In this document: piece by piece, positions 19,885 to 29,166 of the stretch
How the letters are laid out: each line of letters begins with the position of its first letter
Numbering within the stretch: the stretch's first letter is position 1
Program-made: the position numbers and the translations under genes
Assembly: GCF_001870485.1 (NCBI RefSeq)
Contig: NZ_MDKE01000008.1
Coordinates: forward strand, 1-64,000
Direction: 5' to 3'
Length of the DNA stretch: 64,000 nt
Source of the DNA: Oceanisphaera psychrotolerans
Lineage (GTDB): Bacteria > Pseudomonadota > Gammaproteobacteria > Enterobacterales > Aeromonadaceae
The notes under the pieces: generated by a model
What the model was told of the DNA's origin: nothing
Databases searched by the model: none
Seen by the model: only the letters and a program-made list of their open reading frames with translations

Positions 19885-21348
19885 ATGACCATAGAACTCC
19901 CTATTCTGATTACCTTTGTCGGCTACCTGCTGCTGACCATGCTTATCGGTCTGGTGGCCTACAAAGCCACCAGCTCATTGAGCGATTACATTCTGGGCGG
20001 CCGCCGCCTGGGTCCTGGCGTGGCGGCCTTGAGTGTCGGTGCATCTGACATGAGCGGCTGGCTGCTGCTCGGGCTGCCCGGCGCCGTTTTTCTTTACGGT
20101 ATCAATCAGGCCTGGATTGGTATCGGTCTGGTGCTGGGTGCCTGGCTGAACTGGCTGTTTGTGGCCAAGCGACTGCGGGTCTATACCGAACAAGCCAACG
20201 ACTCCCTCACCCTGCCCGATTTTCTGGAAAACCGGTTAGCCGATCACAGCGGCCTGATCCGGGTCATTTCTGCCGTCACCATACTGGTGTTCTTTATTTT
20301 CTATACCGCCTCCGGGCTGGTGGGTGGCGCCATTCTGTTCGAACAGGTGTTTGGTCTGCCTTACCTGGCGGCGCTCGTCATTGGCGGCAGTGTCATTGTG
20401 GCCTATACCTTCATGGGCGGCTTTCTGGCGGTATCCTGGACCGATTTCTTCCAGGGCATTCTGATGCTGCTGGCGCTGATTGCGCTGCCCTGGGCGGTAA
20501 CAAACGAGCTCGGTGGCATGGATCAGACCCTCGCTACCCTGGAGGCCATGGATGCAACCAAGCTGGATCTGTTCCATGACTTTTCCCTGCTGAGCGGCAT
20601 CAGCCTGCTGGCCTGGGGACTGGGCTATTTTGGTCAGCCCCATATTCTGGCGCGCTTCATGGCCATCGACTCGCCGGACTCGGTGCCCCTGTCCCGCCGT
20701 ATCGCCATGAGCTGGATGGTTCTGTCGCTGATTGGCTCCCTGGGCGTGGGGCTGGCCGGTGCCGTCTATTTTGCAGATGCGCCTCTGGACAACCCGGAAA
20801 CCGTGTTCCTGGCCCTGGCCAACGCGGTATTCAACCCCTGGGTGGCCGGTTTGCTGATTGCCGCCATCATGTCGGCCATCATGAGCACCATCGATTCCCA
20901 GTTGCTGGTGTGCTCTTCCGCCATTACCGAAGACTTTTACAAGCGCTGGTTACGCCCGGCCGCCAGCGACAACGAGCTGGTATGGGTAGGTCGTTTTGCG
21001 GTATTGGGCGTGGCAGTCTGCTCCATGCTGATTGCACTGGATCCGCAAACCACGGTGCTCGGCCTGGTCAGCTATGCCTGGGCCGGTTTTGGTGCCGCCT
21101 TTGGCCCGGTCATTATTCTCTCGGTGTACTGGCCCAAGTTAACCCGCAATGGTGCCCTGGCCGGTATCGTGCTGGGTGCCCTGACCGTGATCGGCTGGAA
21201 GCAACTAAGCGGCAGCCTGTTTGATCTGTACGAAATTGTGCCCGGCTTCCTGATCTGTGGCCTGGCCTGCATTCTGGTCAGCCGCATGGGCCCGCCTCCG
21301 GCCAAAACCGTGGTGTTGGGTTTCAGACGGATGGAGTCCGAGCTTTAA
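19885..21348 (+). CDS. putP: Sodium/proline symporter
   Basis: 487 residues from ATG 19885 (MTIELPILITFVGY); an in-frame ATG at 19843 would add 14 residues without a hydrophobic start. It has about 13 membrane segments and SSS-family landmarks: SDYILGGRRLGPGVAALSVGASDMSGWLLLG near helices 2-3 and IMSAIMSTIDSQLLV at the conserved Na+ site region. It imports proline with Na+, for use as nutrient or osmolyte. A terminator follows at 21366. Confidence 0.93.
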   Translation: MTIELPILITFVGYLLLTMLIGLVAYKATSSLSDYILGGRRLGPGVAALSVGASDMSGWLLLGLPGAVFLYGINQAWIGIGLVLGAWLNWLFVAKRLRVYTEQANDSLTLPDFLENRLADHSGLIRVISAVTILVFFIFYTASGLVGGAILFEQVFGLPYLAALVIGGSVIVAYTFMGGFLAVSWTDFFQGILMLLALIALPWAVTNELGGMDQTLATLEAMDATKLDLFHDFSLLSGISLLAWGLGYFGQPHILARFMAIDSPDSVPLSRRIAMSWMVLSLIGSLGVGLAGAVYFADAPLDNPETVFLALANAVFNPWVAGLLIAAIMSAIMSTIDSQLLVCSSAITEDFYKRWLRPAASDNELVWVGRFAVLGVAVCSMLIALDPQTTVLGLVSYAWAGFGAAFGPVIILSVYWPKLTRNGALAGIVLGALTVIGWKQLSGSLFDLYEIVPGFLICGLACILVSRMGPPPAKTVVLGFRRMESEL

Positions 21349-21365
21349 TCTTTGATTGCACTCAC

Positions 21366-21393
21366 AAAAGGGGCCACAAGGCTCCTTTTTTTT
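21366..21393 (+). terminator. Terminator after putP
   Basis: AAAAGGGGCC / GGCTCCTTTT with an ACAA loop and one internal mismatch, followed by a run of T. Confidence 0.7.
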
Positions 21394-21516
21394 AAACGTT
21401 CGTTTTACTTCCCCGTTACATTTCACTATGGTCCCGACTGACAGCGGTGCGCACCTCTTGCCAGTGGCACCAACTTAACGGCCCCGATTCACATCACCAT
21501 GACGAGATCATCTTCA

Positions 21517-22761
21517 ATGAGCAAAAAGACATTTAACCTGTCCATGCTCGCCGCTTCTATTACAGTAGTGGCTGGTCAGGTCCATGCCGCCGCCTTTCAG
21601 CTGGCGGAGCAGAACACCACCGGCCTGGGCCGAGCCTACGCCGGTGAAGGCGCCATCGGCGACAACGCCTCGGTGCTGGGCCGCAACCCCGCCGCCATGA
21701 CACTGTTCGATCGCCCCGCCCTGTCTACCGGCTCCATTTACATCAATCCGGATGTCGATGTAACCGATAACGAAACCGGCGAACAGGCCCACGACATTGC
21801 CGACGCCGCGGTGGTGCCCTTCGTCTATTATGTGCACCCCGTTAACGAGCAATGGGTAGCCGGCTTCGGCGCCTTTACCAACTATGGCCTGGCCACCTCT
21901 TACTCTCCCGAGTTCTCTGCCGGTGAAATCGGTGGCAAGACGTCGCTGGAAACCATCAACCTGAACCCCAATCTCGCCTTCAAGGCCAGTGAGCATGTAT
22001 CGCTGGGTGCCGGTTTCAATGCCGTGTATGCCGATGCGGAATTTATTCGCTATGCAGGTCAAAAAGGGGCTGGGTTACCAGGTGGGCGATCTACCGAAAT
22101 CGCCAACCTTGCCGGTGACGACTGGGGTTATGGCTGGAATGTCGGCCTGCTGCTGGCAGCCGATGACCACAACCGCTGGGCGCTGACCTATCGCTCAGAA
22201 ATAGACCTGACACTGGAAGGGCAATACTCGGGCCTGAAAGCAACAACACCAGGCATGGCCGAACCAGGAAAACTGGACCTGACCCTGCCGGCCATCGCCG
22301 AAGTGTCCGGCTTCCATCGGGTGCAACCCGACTGGGCCATTCACTACGGCATCATGTGGACCGAGTGGAGCAGCTTTAAAGAGCTGAAAGCACTGGGCCC
22401 ACAAGGCAATGAACAGTTACAGAAAAACGAAAACTTCGACAACAGCTGGCGGATCAGCGTTGGTGCCACTCACCAGCTGAACGAGCAATGGACGCTGCGC
22501 GGCGGTCTGGCCTACGACAAGTCGCCGGTGCCGGAAGCCTTCCGTTCCATCTCGATCCCGGACGTGGACCGCACCTGGTATACCCTGGGCGCCACCTATG
22601 CCTACAGCCGGAATCTGAGTGTCGATGCCGCCTTTGCCTTCCTGAAAGGCAGCAAGGTCGCCGTTGAGCAGGAAGAAAGTGCATTCAGTCCAAGTGACTA
22701 TGACATGACCTCCGGCGGCGACGCCTATTTGTTCGGTTTGCAGCTGAACTATCTCTTCTGA
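21517..22761 (+). CDS. fadL: Outer membrane long-chain fatty acid transporter FadL
   Basis: 414 residues. ATG 21517 gives a standard signal peptide (MSKKTFNLSMLAAS...VHA|AAFQLAEQ); an in-frame ATG at 21499 is possible. The mature start FQLAEQNTTGLGRAYAGEGA and the NPAAM segment are FadL hallmarks, and the protein ends in an aromatic beta-barrel C-terminus (LQLNYLF). It brings long-chain fatty acids into the periplasm for the fad pathway encoded nearby. A hairpin terminator follows. Confidence 0.93.
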   Translation: MSKKTFNLSMLAASITVVAGQVHAAAFQLAEQNTTGLGRAYAGEGAIGDNASVLGRNPAAMTLFDRPALSTGSIYINPDVDVTDNETGEQAHDIADAAVVPFVYYVHPVNEQWVAGFGAFTNYGLATSYSPEFSAGEIGGKTSLETINLNPNLAFKASEHVSLGAGFNAVYADAEFIRYAGQKGAGLPGGRSTEIANLAGDDWGYGWNVGLLLAADDHNRWALTYRSEIDLTLEGQYSGLKATTPGMAEPGKLDLTLPAIAEVSGFHRVQPDWAIHYGIMWTEWSSFKELKALGPQGNEQLQKNENFDNSWRISVGATHQLNEQWTLRGGLAYDKSPVPEAFRSISIPDVDRTWYTLGATYAYSRNLSVDAAFAFLKGSKVAVEQEESAFSPSDYDMTSGGDAYLFGLQLNYLF

Positions 22762-22787
22762 AAAACCGGCCGGTACAGCAAATCGTC

Positions 22788-22813
22788 AAGCGCCCGTTTA
22801 AGGCGCTTTATTT
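22788..22813 (+). terminator. Terminator after fadL
   Basis: AAGCGCC (22788-22794) and GGCGCTT (22802-22808), followed by TATTTTAT. Confidence 0.7.
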
Positions 22814-22890
22814 TATGGAGACGACTTTGTTAATACCAGACACATCCTGTATATTTGGTTGCTTATCATTAACATAGCTGGGTCTTAACA

Positions 22891-24108
22891 ATGCACTGTT
22901 TTGTCGCCAGACAGGCAATCCTGGATAATCAGGGTAACCCGCAGGGATATGAATTGTTGTTCCGTCTCGGCCTCGATAATCGCTTTCCCGATATCGAAGC
23001 GGAGCTGGCTACTCGGCGTCTGATGGCCGAACAGTTCCTGACTCAGAAAATCGAAGAGCTCGTCGGTGAATCTCTGTGCTTTGTCAATTTTCCCGACACC
23101 CTGCTGCGTGAAGGCATGGCTGACGGCCTTCATCAGTCACAACTGGTCATTGAAGTGTTGGAAGATGCCATTCCCGACCAGGGCTTGCTGGAATGCGTAA
23201 AAAAGCTGAAAAAGCAGGGGCTTAAAATCGCCCTCGACGATCATATTCCCGACCCTGCGTGGGACGCGTTCCTGCCGGTAGTGGATATCATCAAGCTGGA
23301 TTTGCGCCAGACATCACTGGAAGACTGTGCCCGCCTAATCGAACGCTGCCGTCGCTATCCACAACTGCGCTTTATTGCCGAAAAGGTAGAAACTCTGGAC
23401 GAGTTTTCTGCCGCCCAGGCTGCCGGCTTTGATCTGTTTCAGGGTTATTATTTTCAGCAACCTCAGGTCATCAGCCGCCGTATTCTGACCACCAATGAAA
23501 TCACGGCCTTCGAGCTATTGTCTGCAGTCAACGAGCGCGAACTCGATTTTGATCAACTGGCCAGGTTATTCAACCGTGACCTCTCCCTGTCTTATAACCT
23601 GCTACGTTATGTCAACAGCCTGCATGCCGGCACCCGGCAACAGAAAATTGATAACCTGCGCGGCGCCCTCGTCTATCTGGGTCATCAACAACTCAAGCGC
23701 TTTACCGCCCTGGTCATGACCGCCTATGTCAGCAAAAACAAGGGGATCGAGCTGCAGCGATTGTCCATGATCCGCGCCAAATGGTGTGAGCTTCTGGCCG
23801 AAAAGGTGTGCCCTTCCCTGCAGGAAGACGCTTTCATGTGCGGCTTGTTCTCATTGCTGGATGTACTGCTCGAGCTGCCGATGGACGAAGTGCTGGAGCA
23901 TATTCCGCTCACCGAGCCGGTACGCCAGGCCTTGCTTGAACGCAAGGGACAGCTGGGCTTTCTGATGAGCCTGATGCTCGATCATGAACAGGCCAACTGG
24001 ACCAGGCTGCAGCAGCGCCTGGACTTTATCAAACTGAGCGGTGATGTCAGCAGCCAGTGTTACGAACAGGCGGTACAATGGAGCCAGCGCCTGGCCGACA
24101 CCGAATAA
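22891..24108 (+). CDS. EAL and HDOD domain signalling protein
   Basis: 405 residues, cytoplasmic. The N-terminal half is an EAL-like domain beginning FVARQAILD and YELLFR; the EAL triad is replaced (ELL) and later segments are ALDDH and KLDLRQ, so c-di-GMP hydrolysis is unlikely. The C-terminal half (about 200-390) is an HDOD domain, containing NRDLSLSYNLLRYVNS and DNLRGALVYLGHQQLKRF. This matches the YuxH-like family of regulators. It stands alone between fadL and the transporter gene, ending at a strong shared terminator. Confidence 0.9.
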   Translation: MHCFVARQAILDNQGNPQGYELLFRLGLDNRFPDIEAELATRRLMAEQFLTQKIEELVGESLCFVNFPDTLLREGMADGLHQSQLVIEVLEDAIPDQGLLECVKKLKKQGLKIALDDHIPDPAWDAFLPVVDIIKLDLRQTSLEDCARLIERCRRYPQLRFIAEKVETLDEFSAAQAAGFDLFQGYYFQQPQVISRRILTTNEITAFELLSAVNERELDFDQLARLFNRDLSLSYNLLRYVNSLHAGTRQQKIDNLRGALVYLGHQQLKRFTALVMTAYVSKNKGIELQRLSMIRAKWCELLAEKVCPSLQEDAFMCGLFSLLDVLLELPMDEVLEHIPLTEPVRQALLERKGQLGFLMSLMLDHEQANWTRLQQRLDFIKLSGDVSSQCYEQAVQWSQRLADTE

Positions 24109-24131
24109 CCCCGCCCAACAGCACAGCCACA

Positions 24132-24174
24132 AACAAACAGGCCCGGTATCGTGATGATACCGGGCCTGTTTGTT
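24132..24174. terminator. Very strong bidirectional terminator
   Basis: 19-bp perfect stem, 24132-24150 with 24156-24174, loop GTGAT, ending in TTTGTT on one strand and the mirrored T-run on the other. It separates the convergent EAL/HDOD and nhaC-type genes. Confidence 0.92.
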
Positions 24175-24189
24175 ACGGCGCGCCGGAGA

Positions 24190-25758
24190 TTACCGTGCCA
24201 GGGCCTGGGTGCGTTGCGTCCAGGTCCAGCCTGCCAGTACCAGCATGAAGGCCGCCAGTGCCGCCACCAGTGCCATGCCCAATGAAGCACTGTATCCCAG
24301 CGCCAGATAGCCGATCACGCTGACCAGAGCAACAGAGAGGGTATAGGGCAGCTGAGTCACCACATGGTCGATATGGTGGCACGAGGCGCCGGTGGAAGAA
24401 AGAATGGTGGTATCCGAAATGGGTGAACAATGATCACCGAAAACCGCCCCCGCCATCACCGCCGACATGCCCGGTAACAGCAGCTGCACATCAATCGCCA
24501 TGGTCATGTCGGCAGCAATCGGCAGCATCACGCCAAAAGTCCCCCAGCTGGTACCGGTGGCAAAAGCCATCAGCCCGGCCAGCAGAAACAAAATCGCCGG
24601 TAGCAGGAACACCGGCATATTCTGCTGCACCAGAGACGCCAGATATTTACCGGTCTGCAATTCGCCAATCAGTCCGGCAATGGTCCAGGCAAACAACAGG
24701 ATATAAATCGCCGGCAGCATGCCCTTGAGTCCGACCTTCAAGGTGTGACCCCAGTCGGAGGCCGACGCCTTGTGCTTGAGCATGGCGAAAAAGCAAACCA
24801 GCAATGCCGCTATGCCGCCAAATACCAGAGAACGCCCGACATTGGTGTTTTCCAGCGCGGCCAGCAGGCTGAACTCGCTCTGGCTCTGGGCCAGCGCCTG
24901 TGCGCCGGTCAGCAGCAGGGAGAGCACCGTTACCAACGTCAGGGTGCCTATTGCCAGAAACAGATCACGGACACGCCCCACGGTCACGCTGTGGTCCGCC
25001 ACGCCCGGAGGAGTACCTTTGGCACTGTCAAACAGCTCGCCGTTCAATGCGCGCTGCTCATGCCGCGCCATGGCGCCCAGATCCCAGCCCCCCCGGATCA
25101 CCAGCAACACCATCAACAAGGTAAAAATGGCATAAAAATTCATGGCTCCCATCATCAGAAAGGCACCCAGTGCGCTGTGTCCGGTAACACCGTAGCTGGT
25201 CAGGATCCCTCCTACCAGTGCAATGATATAGGCGCCCCAGGAAGAGACAGGCATGAGTACGCAAACCGGTGCGGCGGTCGAATCCAGTAAATAGGCCAGC
25301 TTTGCTCTGGAGATGTGAAAACGATCCGTGACCGGGCGGCAAATGGTGCCTACCGAAAGACTGTGAAAGTAATCATCAATAAAAAAGATAAACACCAGTA
25401 GTCCGGTCATTACTTTGGCCTGGCGTCTGTTTTTAATCCGGGACTGAGCCCAGACCGCAAACGCCAATGTCGCCCCGGTACGGCTCAGCATGCTGATAAT
25501 GCAACCTAACAGCAGCAGAAACAGCAGTATATTGACGTTCCATTCATTAACGGTATTGTCGGCCCAGAGCAAGGCCGTCACATTTCCGTACAGGTGTGTT
25601 ATTGCGGCCAGCGGACTGAATTGTTCAAGCAGCAAAATGCTGAGAACGATACCAACGCCAAGGGACAATAGAACACGGCGGGTAAGAATGGCCAGCACAA
25701 TCGCCAGCAAGGGAGGCAGCAGAGACCAGAAGGTTTGAATAAAAGGATGTGATTCCAC
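24190..25758 (-). CDS. NhaC-family transporter, probably lysine (LysW-type)
   Basis: 522 residues with about 11-12 membrane helices and NhaC superfamily motifs (FFIDDYFHSLSVGT, ATGTSWGTFGVMLPIA, GDHCSPISDTTILSSTGA). By family alone it would be called a Na+/H+ antiporter. The leader carries a clear lysine-riboswitch core, however, and NhaC-type proteins under such riboswitches (named LysW in comparative genomics) are predicted lysine transporters. I therefore infer lysine uptake, repressed when lysine is plentiful. Confidence 0.85.
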   Translation of the reverse strand: MESHPFIQTFWSLLPPLLAIVLAILTRRVLLSLGVGIVLSILLLEQFSPLAAITHLYGNVTALLWADNTVNEWNVNILLFLLLLGCIISMLSRTGATLAFAVWAQSRIKNRRQAKVMTGLLVFIFFIDDYFHSLSVGTICRPVTDRFHISRAKLAYLLDSTAAPVCVLMPVSSWGAYIIALVGGILTSYGVTGHSALGAFLMMGAMNFYAIFTLLMVLLVIRGGWDLGAMARHEQRALNGELFDSAKGTPPGVADHSVTVGRVRDLFLAIGTLTLVTVLSLLLTGAQALAQSQSEFSLLAALENTNVGRSLVFGGIAALLVCFFAMLKHKASASDWGHTLKVGLKGMLPAIYILLFAWTIAGLIGELQTGKYLASLVQQNMPVFLLPAILFLLAGLMAFATGTSWGTFGVMLPIAADMTMAIDVQLLLPGMSAVMAGAVFGDHCSPISDTTILSSTGASCHHIDHVVTQLPYTLSVALVSVIGYLALGYSASLGMALVAALAAFMLVLAGWTWTQRTQALAR

Positions 25759-25837
25759 GACGGCACCTGAATCTGAGTTATCAACATAACTACCAGGGGC
25801 AGGAAACCGATATCAATCAATGTCGCCTTCATACTTC

Positions 25838-26010
25838 CCCAGCAGTAGCGCATCATGAGTAAATATTCATGACAGTATCGGCCCTTTCGGCCCCGATCCC
25901 AATCATGCCAGTTGATCAATGACATGATTTCGGCGTCACTTCCTTTCAACCAGAATAAACGGCATCACCCTGACCTGATTTACTGATAAGCTACGCACCT
26001 CTACGCAGGT
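25838..26010 (-). ncRNA. Lysine riboswitch (L box) in the leader of the NhaC-type gene
   Basis: On the minus strand the conserved L-box blocks appear in order: GTAGAGGTGCG (26004-25994), AGTA (25984-25981), GGGTGA (25970-25965), GACGCCGAA (25937-25929), GGGGCCGAAAGGGCC (25894-25880), then the closing GCGCTAC (25851-25845) whose CTAC pairs with the opening GTAG. About 80 nt remain to the start codon, enough for an expression platform. I did not fold it; recognition is by core sequence and order. Confidence 0.85.
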
Positions 26011-26040
26011 AAGGCGGTGGATCTTACTGCCAAAAACAAA

Positions 26041-26353
26041 AAAATCAATATTTTTGACCAAAAATAATTGCACATCATTTATCCAGACTCAAATGTTGAC
26101 CAGTTGAATTAACATATTCAAAACACGGCTCTAAATCCCTCCCCTTTCAACACCCGAGATAAGATAAAAAACAACCTGTTATTTTAATTGGCGACAGCGT
26201 TTTGCAAAATGCAATGCCATATTCATAACCACAATCAGGAGCTGGTTTTATATTTAATATTGCCGTAATGATTTCATCAATTAACTTGCTTCATTTCAAA
26301 TGAAGCTGTAAATTTATATCATATTAAGAATATATAGCCCACAGGTGGATACC
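26041..26353. other. AT-rich intergenic region between the lysine riboswitch and hns
   Basis: About 300 bp of strongly AT-rich sequence holding the divergent promoters of the riboswitch transcript and hns. A- and T-tracts suggest curved DNA and possible H-NS autoregulation. I see no gene. Confidence 0.5.
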
Positions 26354-26761
26354 ATGACTGAATTTCTAAAGACTCTACTTAATATTCGTAGCCTGCGTGC
26401 TGCTACTCGTGAACTGACTCTGGATCAGATGGAAGAAGCACTGGCCAAGCTGTCCTCCGTGATTGAAGAACAACGTGAAGCCAAAGCCGCCGAGCAAGCT
26501 GCAGCCCAGGAACGCGAGCGTAAAGTTAAAGAGCTGATGGAACAAATGGCCGCAGAAGGTATTGATATCAGCGAATTGATTGAGTTGGCCGAACCGACCA
26601 AAAAAGCCAGCGCTCCGCGCAGCAAGCGCCCCGCCAAGTATGAATATCATGATGAAAATGGCGATTACAAAACCTGGACCGGCCAGGGCCGTAAACCAGC
26701 AGTCATTCAGCAGGCCATTGAAAGTGGCGAAAAGACACTGGAAGATTTTCTTATCAAGTAA
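26354..26761 (+). CDS. hns: H-NS family nucleoid-associated DNA-binding protein
   Basis: 135 residues. ATG 26354 was chosen because AGGTGG lies 5 bases upstream; a GTG at 26345 is also in frame. The N-terminal part (to about 80) is the helical oligomerisation domain (LKTLLNIRSLRAATRELTLDQMEEALAKL...). The C-terminal domain holds the AT-hook-like DNA-binding loop TWTGQGRKP. It silences AT-rich, acquired DNA such as the GT61 gene here. It is transcribed alone and ends at a strong terminator. Confidence 0.93.
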   Translation: MTEFLKTLLNIRSLRAATRELTLDQMEEALAKLSSVIEEQREAKAAEQAAAQERERKVKELMEQMAAEGIDISELIELAEPTKKASAPRSKRPAKYEYHDENGDYKTWTGQGRKPAVIQQAIESGEKTLEDFLIK

Positions 26762-26783
26762 GCGTTATGCTTGCCAGGTATTA

Positions 26784-26810
26784 AAAAACAGGGCCTCGGG
26801 CCCTGTTTTT
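26784..26810 (+). terminator. Terminator after hns
   Basis: 12-bp stem AAAAACAGGGCC / GGCCCTGTTTTT with a TCG loop. Confidence 0.92.
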
Positions 26811-26839
26811 GTATCTGTCTTTCCCCGATGCAGAATGCC

Positions 26840-27061
26840 TTAACGTTGCTCCAGCAGCGCATACAGCGCCTGGTCGACACCATTCAGCTTGAGTTCGTAC
26901 ACCAATGCCAGTTCGGCCCCCAGCGCACCTGCCGGCCAGCCCTTGCGCTCCAGCCAGCACAGGTAAGCCATCGGCAGGCGGAGCAAAGGCCGCCCCCGGT
27001 ATTTTCCGAATGGCATGGGCTTGCTGATAATGCTCAGCAGTTCTTCTGAACGCAGCGTCAT
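26840..27061 (-). CDS. DUF3820 family small protein
   Basis: 73 residues. The core MPFGKYRGRPLLRLPMAYLCWLERKGWP matches the DUF3820 family (phenylalanine-glycine-lysine and YLxWLxxKG pattern) of unknown function. It lies downstream of pyrF on the same strand with a 121-bp gap, so it may be the last gene of that transcript. No membrane segment or signal peptide. Confidence 0.8.
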   Translation of the reverse strand: MTLRSEELLSIISKPMPFGKYRGRPLLRLPMAYLCWLERKGWPAGALGAELALVYELKLNGVDQALYALLEQR

Positions 27062-27182
27062 ACCGCTGCCACCCCGGTAATCCTCATCGCCCCTTCATCC
27101 CCCGGAAAGCGCCCAGAATAGCGCTCTGGACGCATAACAGACAGATCGCAGGCAAACCGCCATGATGGCGAAGATAAAGCGC

Positions 27183-27899
27183 TCAGCTGGCCACCAGGCT
27201 GAGATTGATCTGGGCCAGTACTGCCGCGGGATCGGCCGCCTGAGTGATAGGCCGGCCAATAACCAGATAATCACTGCCGGCCGCCAGCGCCTGCTCCGGT
27301 GTCATGATCCGGCGCTGATCGCCGGCATCGCTGCCTGCCGGACGAATGCCCGGCGTTACCAGTTTGAAGTCGGGACCCAGTTCGGTCTTGAGCAGACTGG
27401 CCTCCTGGGCCGAACACACCACACCGTCAAGTCCCGCCTCACGGGTCAGTCGCGCCAATGCCAGCACCTGTTCGGCCGGAGAGCGCTGTACCCCGGTCTG
27501 GTGCAGCTCCTCACCGGTCATGCTGGTCAGCACCGTCACCGCTATCAACAAGGGCGCCTTGTCGCCATAGGGCAGCAAGGCCTCACGCGCCGCCTGCATC
27601 ATCCGCGAGCCACCGCTGGCATGCACGTTCACCATCCAGACCCCCAACTCGGCGGCGGCAGACACCGCCTTGGCCACGGTATTGGGAATATCGTGAAATT
27701 TCAGATCGAGAAAAACATCAAATCCCTGCTGCACCAGAGAACGCACAAAATCAGGTCCGAACAGGGTGAACATTTCCTTGCCAACCTTCAGCCGGCAACT
27801 GGCAGGATCCAGTTTGGCGATCAACGCCTTTGCCTGTTGTTCGTCGGCAAAGTCGAGGGCAATCAGGATTTTGGGATCGAAGTTTTTTGAATCTTGCAT
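27183..27899 (-). CDS. pyrF: Orotidine 5'-phosphate decarboxylase
   Basis: 238 residues, last step of UMP synthesis. It has the catalytic [13 protein letters not shown] motif (Lys and Asp network), the N-terminal IALDF strand, and VTPGIRP with [12 protein letters not shown] for phosphate binding. It is the downstream member of the lapA-lapB-pyrF run, as in E. coli. Confidence 0.97.
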   Translation of the reverse strand: MQDSKNFDPKILIALDFADEQQAKALIAKLDPASCRLKVGKEMFTLFGPDFVRSLVQQGFDVFLDLKFHDIPNTVAKAVSAAAELGVWMVNVHASGGSRMMQAAREALLPYGDKAPLLIAVTVLTSMTGEELHQTGVQRSPAEQVLALARLTREAGLDGVVCSAQEASLLKTELGPDFKLVTPGIRPAGSDAGDQRRIMTPEQALAAGSDYLVIGRPITQAADPAAVLAQINLSLVAS

Positions 27900-27920
27900 G
27901 GGTTACCTTTTCGACTTTTT

Positions 27921-27982
27921 GTAAGGAGTGAGGAGTGAGGGGAAACACCGCGCTTTATTGCTCCTCACTCCTGACTCCTCAC
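27921..27982. repeat. Imperfect 22-bp inverted repeat between lapB and pyrF
   Basis: The GGAGTGAGGAGTGAGG-type arm (27921-27942) matches the reverse complement of 27961-27982 at 19 of 22 positions. It could form a hairpin in the lapB-pyrF mRNA or be a decayed inverted duplication. Confidence 0.7.
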
Positions 27983-27988
27983 GATTGT

Positions 27989-29158
27989 TCATTCACCATC
28001 GAGACCACGTACCGGCTTGATGCTGCCCCAATGCTTGCAGGAGGGGCACTGCCAGAATAACGTATGAGAAGAAAATCCACACTGGCCACAACGGTGGCTG
28101 GGTTTGAGCTTGATTTGTTCGGACACCAGTGAACGAAGCATATCCAGACTCTCGCGCGCCCGCCCCTCTTCGGCATTGGCCGCATGATATGACATCAGCC
28201 GGTAAAAGCCTTTCATGGTTGGATGCCGCTGCAATTGCGACAGCACCAGTTGTTCGGCGGCGAGGGTACCCTGGGTATTGCTGATTTCATCGGCCAGCAT
28301 CAATACCGAACTGGCGCCGCTGTCGGCGGCGACCCATTGTTCCAGAAGCCGTACAAACTCCGACTCTTTACCCAGCGCCTGATAGCATTGCAGCAGGTCA
28401 TCCAGTACCTCACTGATAAAGTCGGCATTCTGCTCGGTCACCTGCAGCAGACAATCGGCCGCCAGCGACCATTGTTGCTGGGCCATGTAAATCGCCGCCA
28501 GCCGTATATTGGCCCGGACACAGCCGGCGTCGGCCTTCAAGGCTTTCTTGAGCTGCAGAATGGCGGCCTTGGCGTCTTGCCGACGCCAATGCTGCTCGGC
28601 CAGCTCGCAGTAAAAATGCCCCATGGGGACCCGAGCCTTGATTCCTTGACGCTTCTTGAGCCGCTCGGCCACCGCAATGGCCTGCTCCCAGTCTTTCAGT
28701 TGCTGATAAATGATCATCAACTGGCTCAAGGCTTCTTCTTCATAATCGGGATCGTTTTTCAGCTCCACCAGAATATGCTCGGCCCGGTCCAGCAGGCCCG
28801 CCGCCAGAAAGTCGCGAGCCAGCTCCAGCATCGCCAGATGCCGCTGTTCGAATATCAGGTTAGGTCGGGCGACCAGGTTCTGGTGAATACGAATGGCACG
28901 ATCGACTTCGCCCCGGGACCGAAACAGGTTACCCAGTGCAAGATGTGTTTCTATGGTTTCGCTGTCGACCTGCAGCAATTGTATAAAAAGATCGACCGCC
29001 TTGTCGGGCTCGTCGGAAAGCAGAAAATTTAACCCGGCAACGTATTGCCGGGAAAAATGATTGGATTTAGTCTGAGCATCCTGCCGGACTCCCCTGCGCC
29101 CCATATACCAGCCATAGGCAGCTGCGACCGGAAGCAGCAGAAACAGCAATTCCAGCAT
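27989..29158 (-). CDS. lapB: Lipopolysaccharide assembly protein LapB
   Basis: 389 residues, the E. coli length. ATG 29158 gives MLELLFLLLPVAAAYGWYMGRR, the conserved N-terminal membrane anchor; an upstream TTG at 29170 is less likely. TPR repeats fill residues about 35-330, and the C-terminus is a rubredoxin-like zinc ribbon, CGQCGFSSH...CPSCKHWG. LapB works at the inner membrane with FtsH and YejM to control LpxC turnover and so LPS level. It follows lapA directly (29167 stop, 29158 start). Confidence 0.96.
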   Translation of the reverse strand: MLELLFLLLPVAAAYGWYMGRRGVRQDAQTKSNHFSRQYVAGLNFLLSDEPDKAVDLFIQLLQVDSETIETHLALGNLFRSRGEVDRAIRIHQNLVARPNLIFEQRHLAMLELARDFLAAGLLDRAEHILVELKNDPDYEEEALSQLMIIYQQLKDWEQAIAVAERLKKRQGIKARVPMGHFYCELAEQHWRRQDAKAAILQLKKALKADAGCVRANIRLAAIYMAQQQWSLAADCLLQVTEQNADFISEVLDDLLQCYQALGKESEFVRLLEQWVAADSGASSVLMLADEISNTQGTLAAEQLVLSQLQRHPTMKGFYRLMSYHAANAEEGRARESLDMLRSLVSEQIKLKPSHRCGQCGFSSHTLFWQCPSCKHWGSIKPVRGLDGE

Positions 29159-29166
29159 CGGGCTCG

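Noticed and set aside
21420-21500. FadR-type operator before fadL (TATGGTCCCGACTGA)
   Set aside because: The core has an extra base and no palindrome, so it does not fit GGTCnGACC.
22891-24108. Active c-di-GMP phosphodiesterase
   Set aside because: The EAL triad and several catalytic acidic positions are not conserved, so only a regulatory role is claimed.
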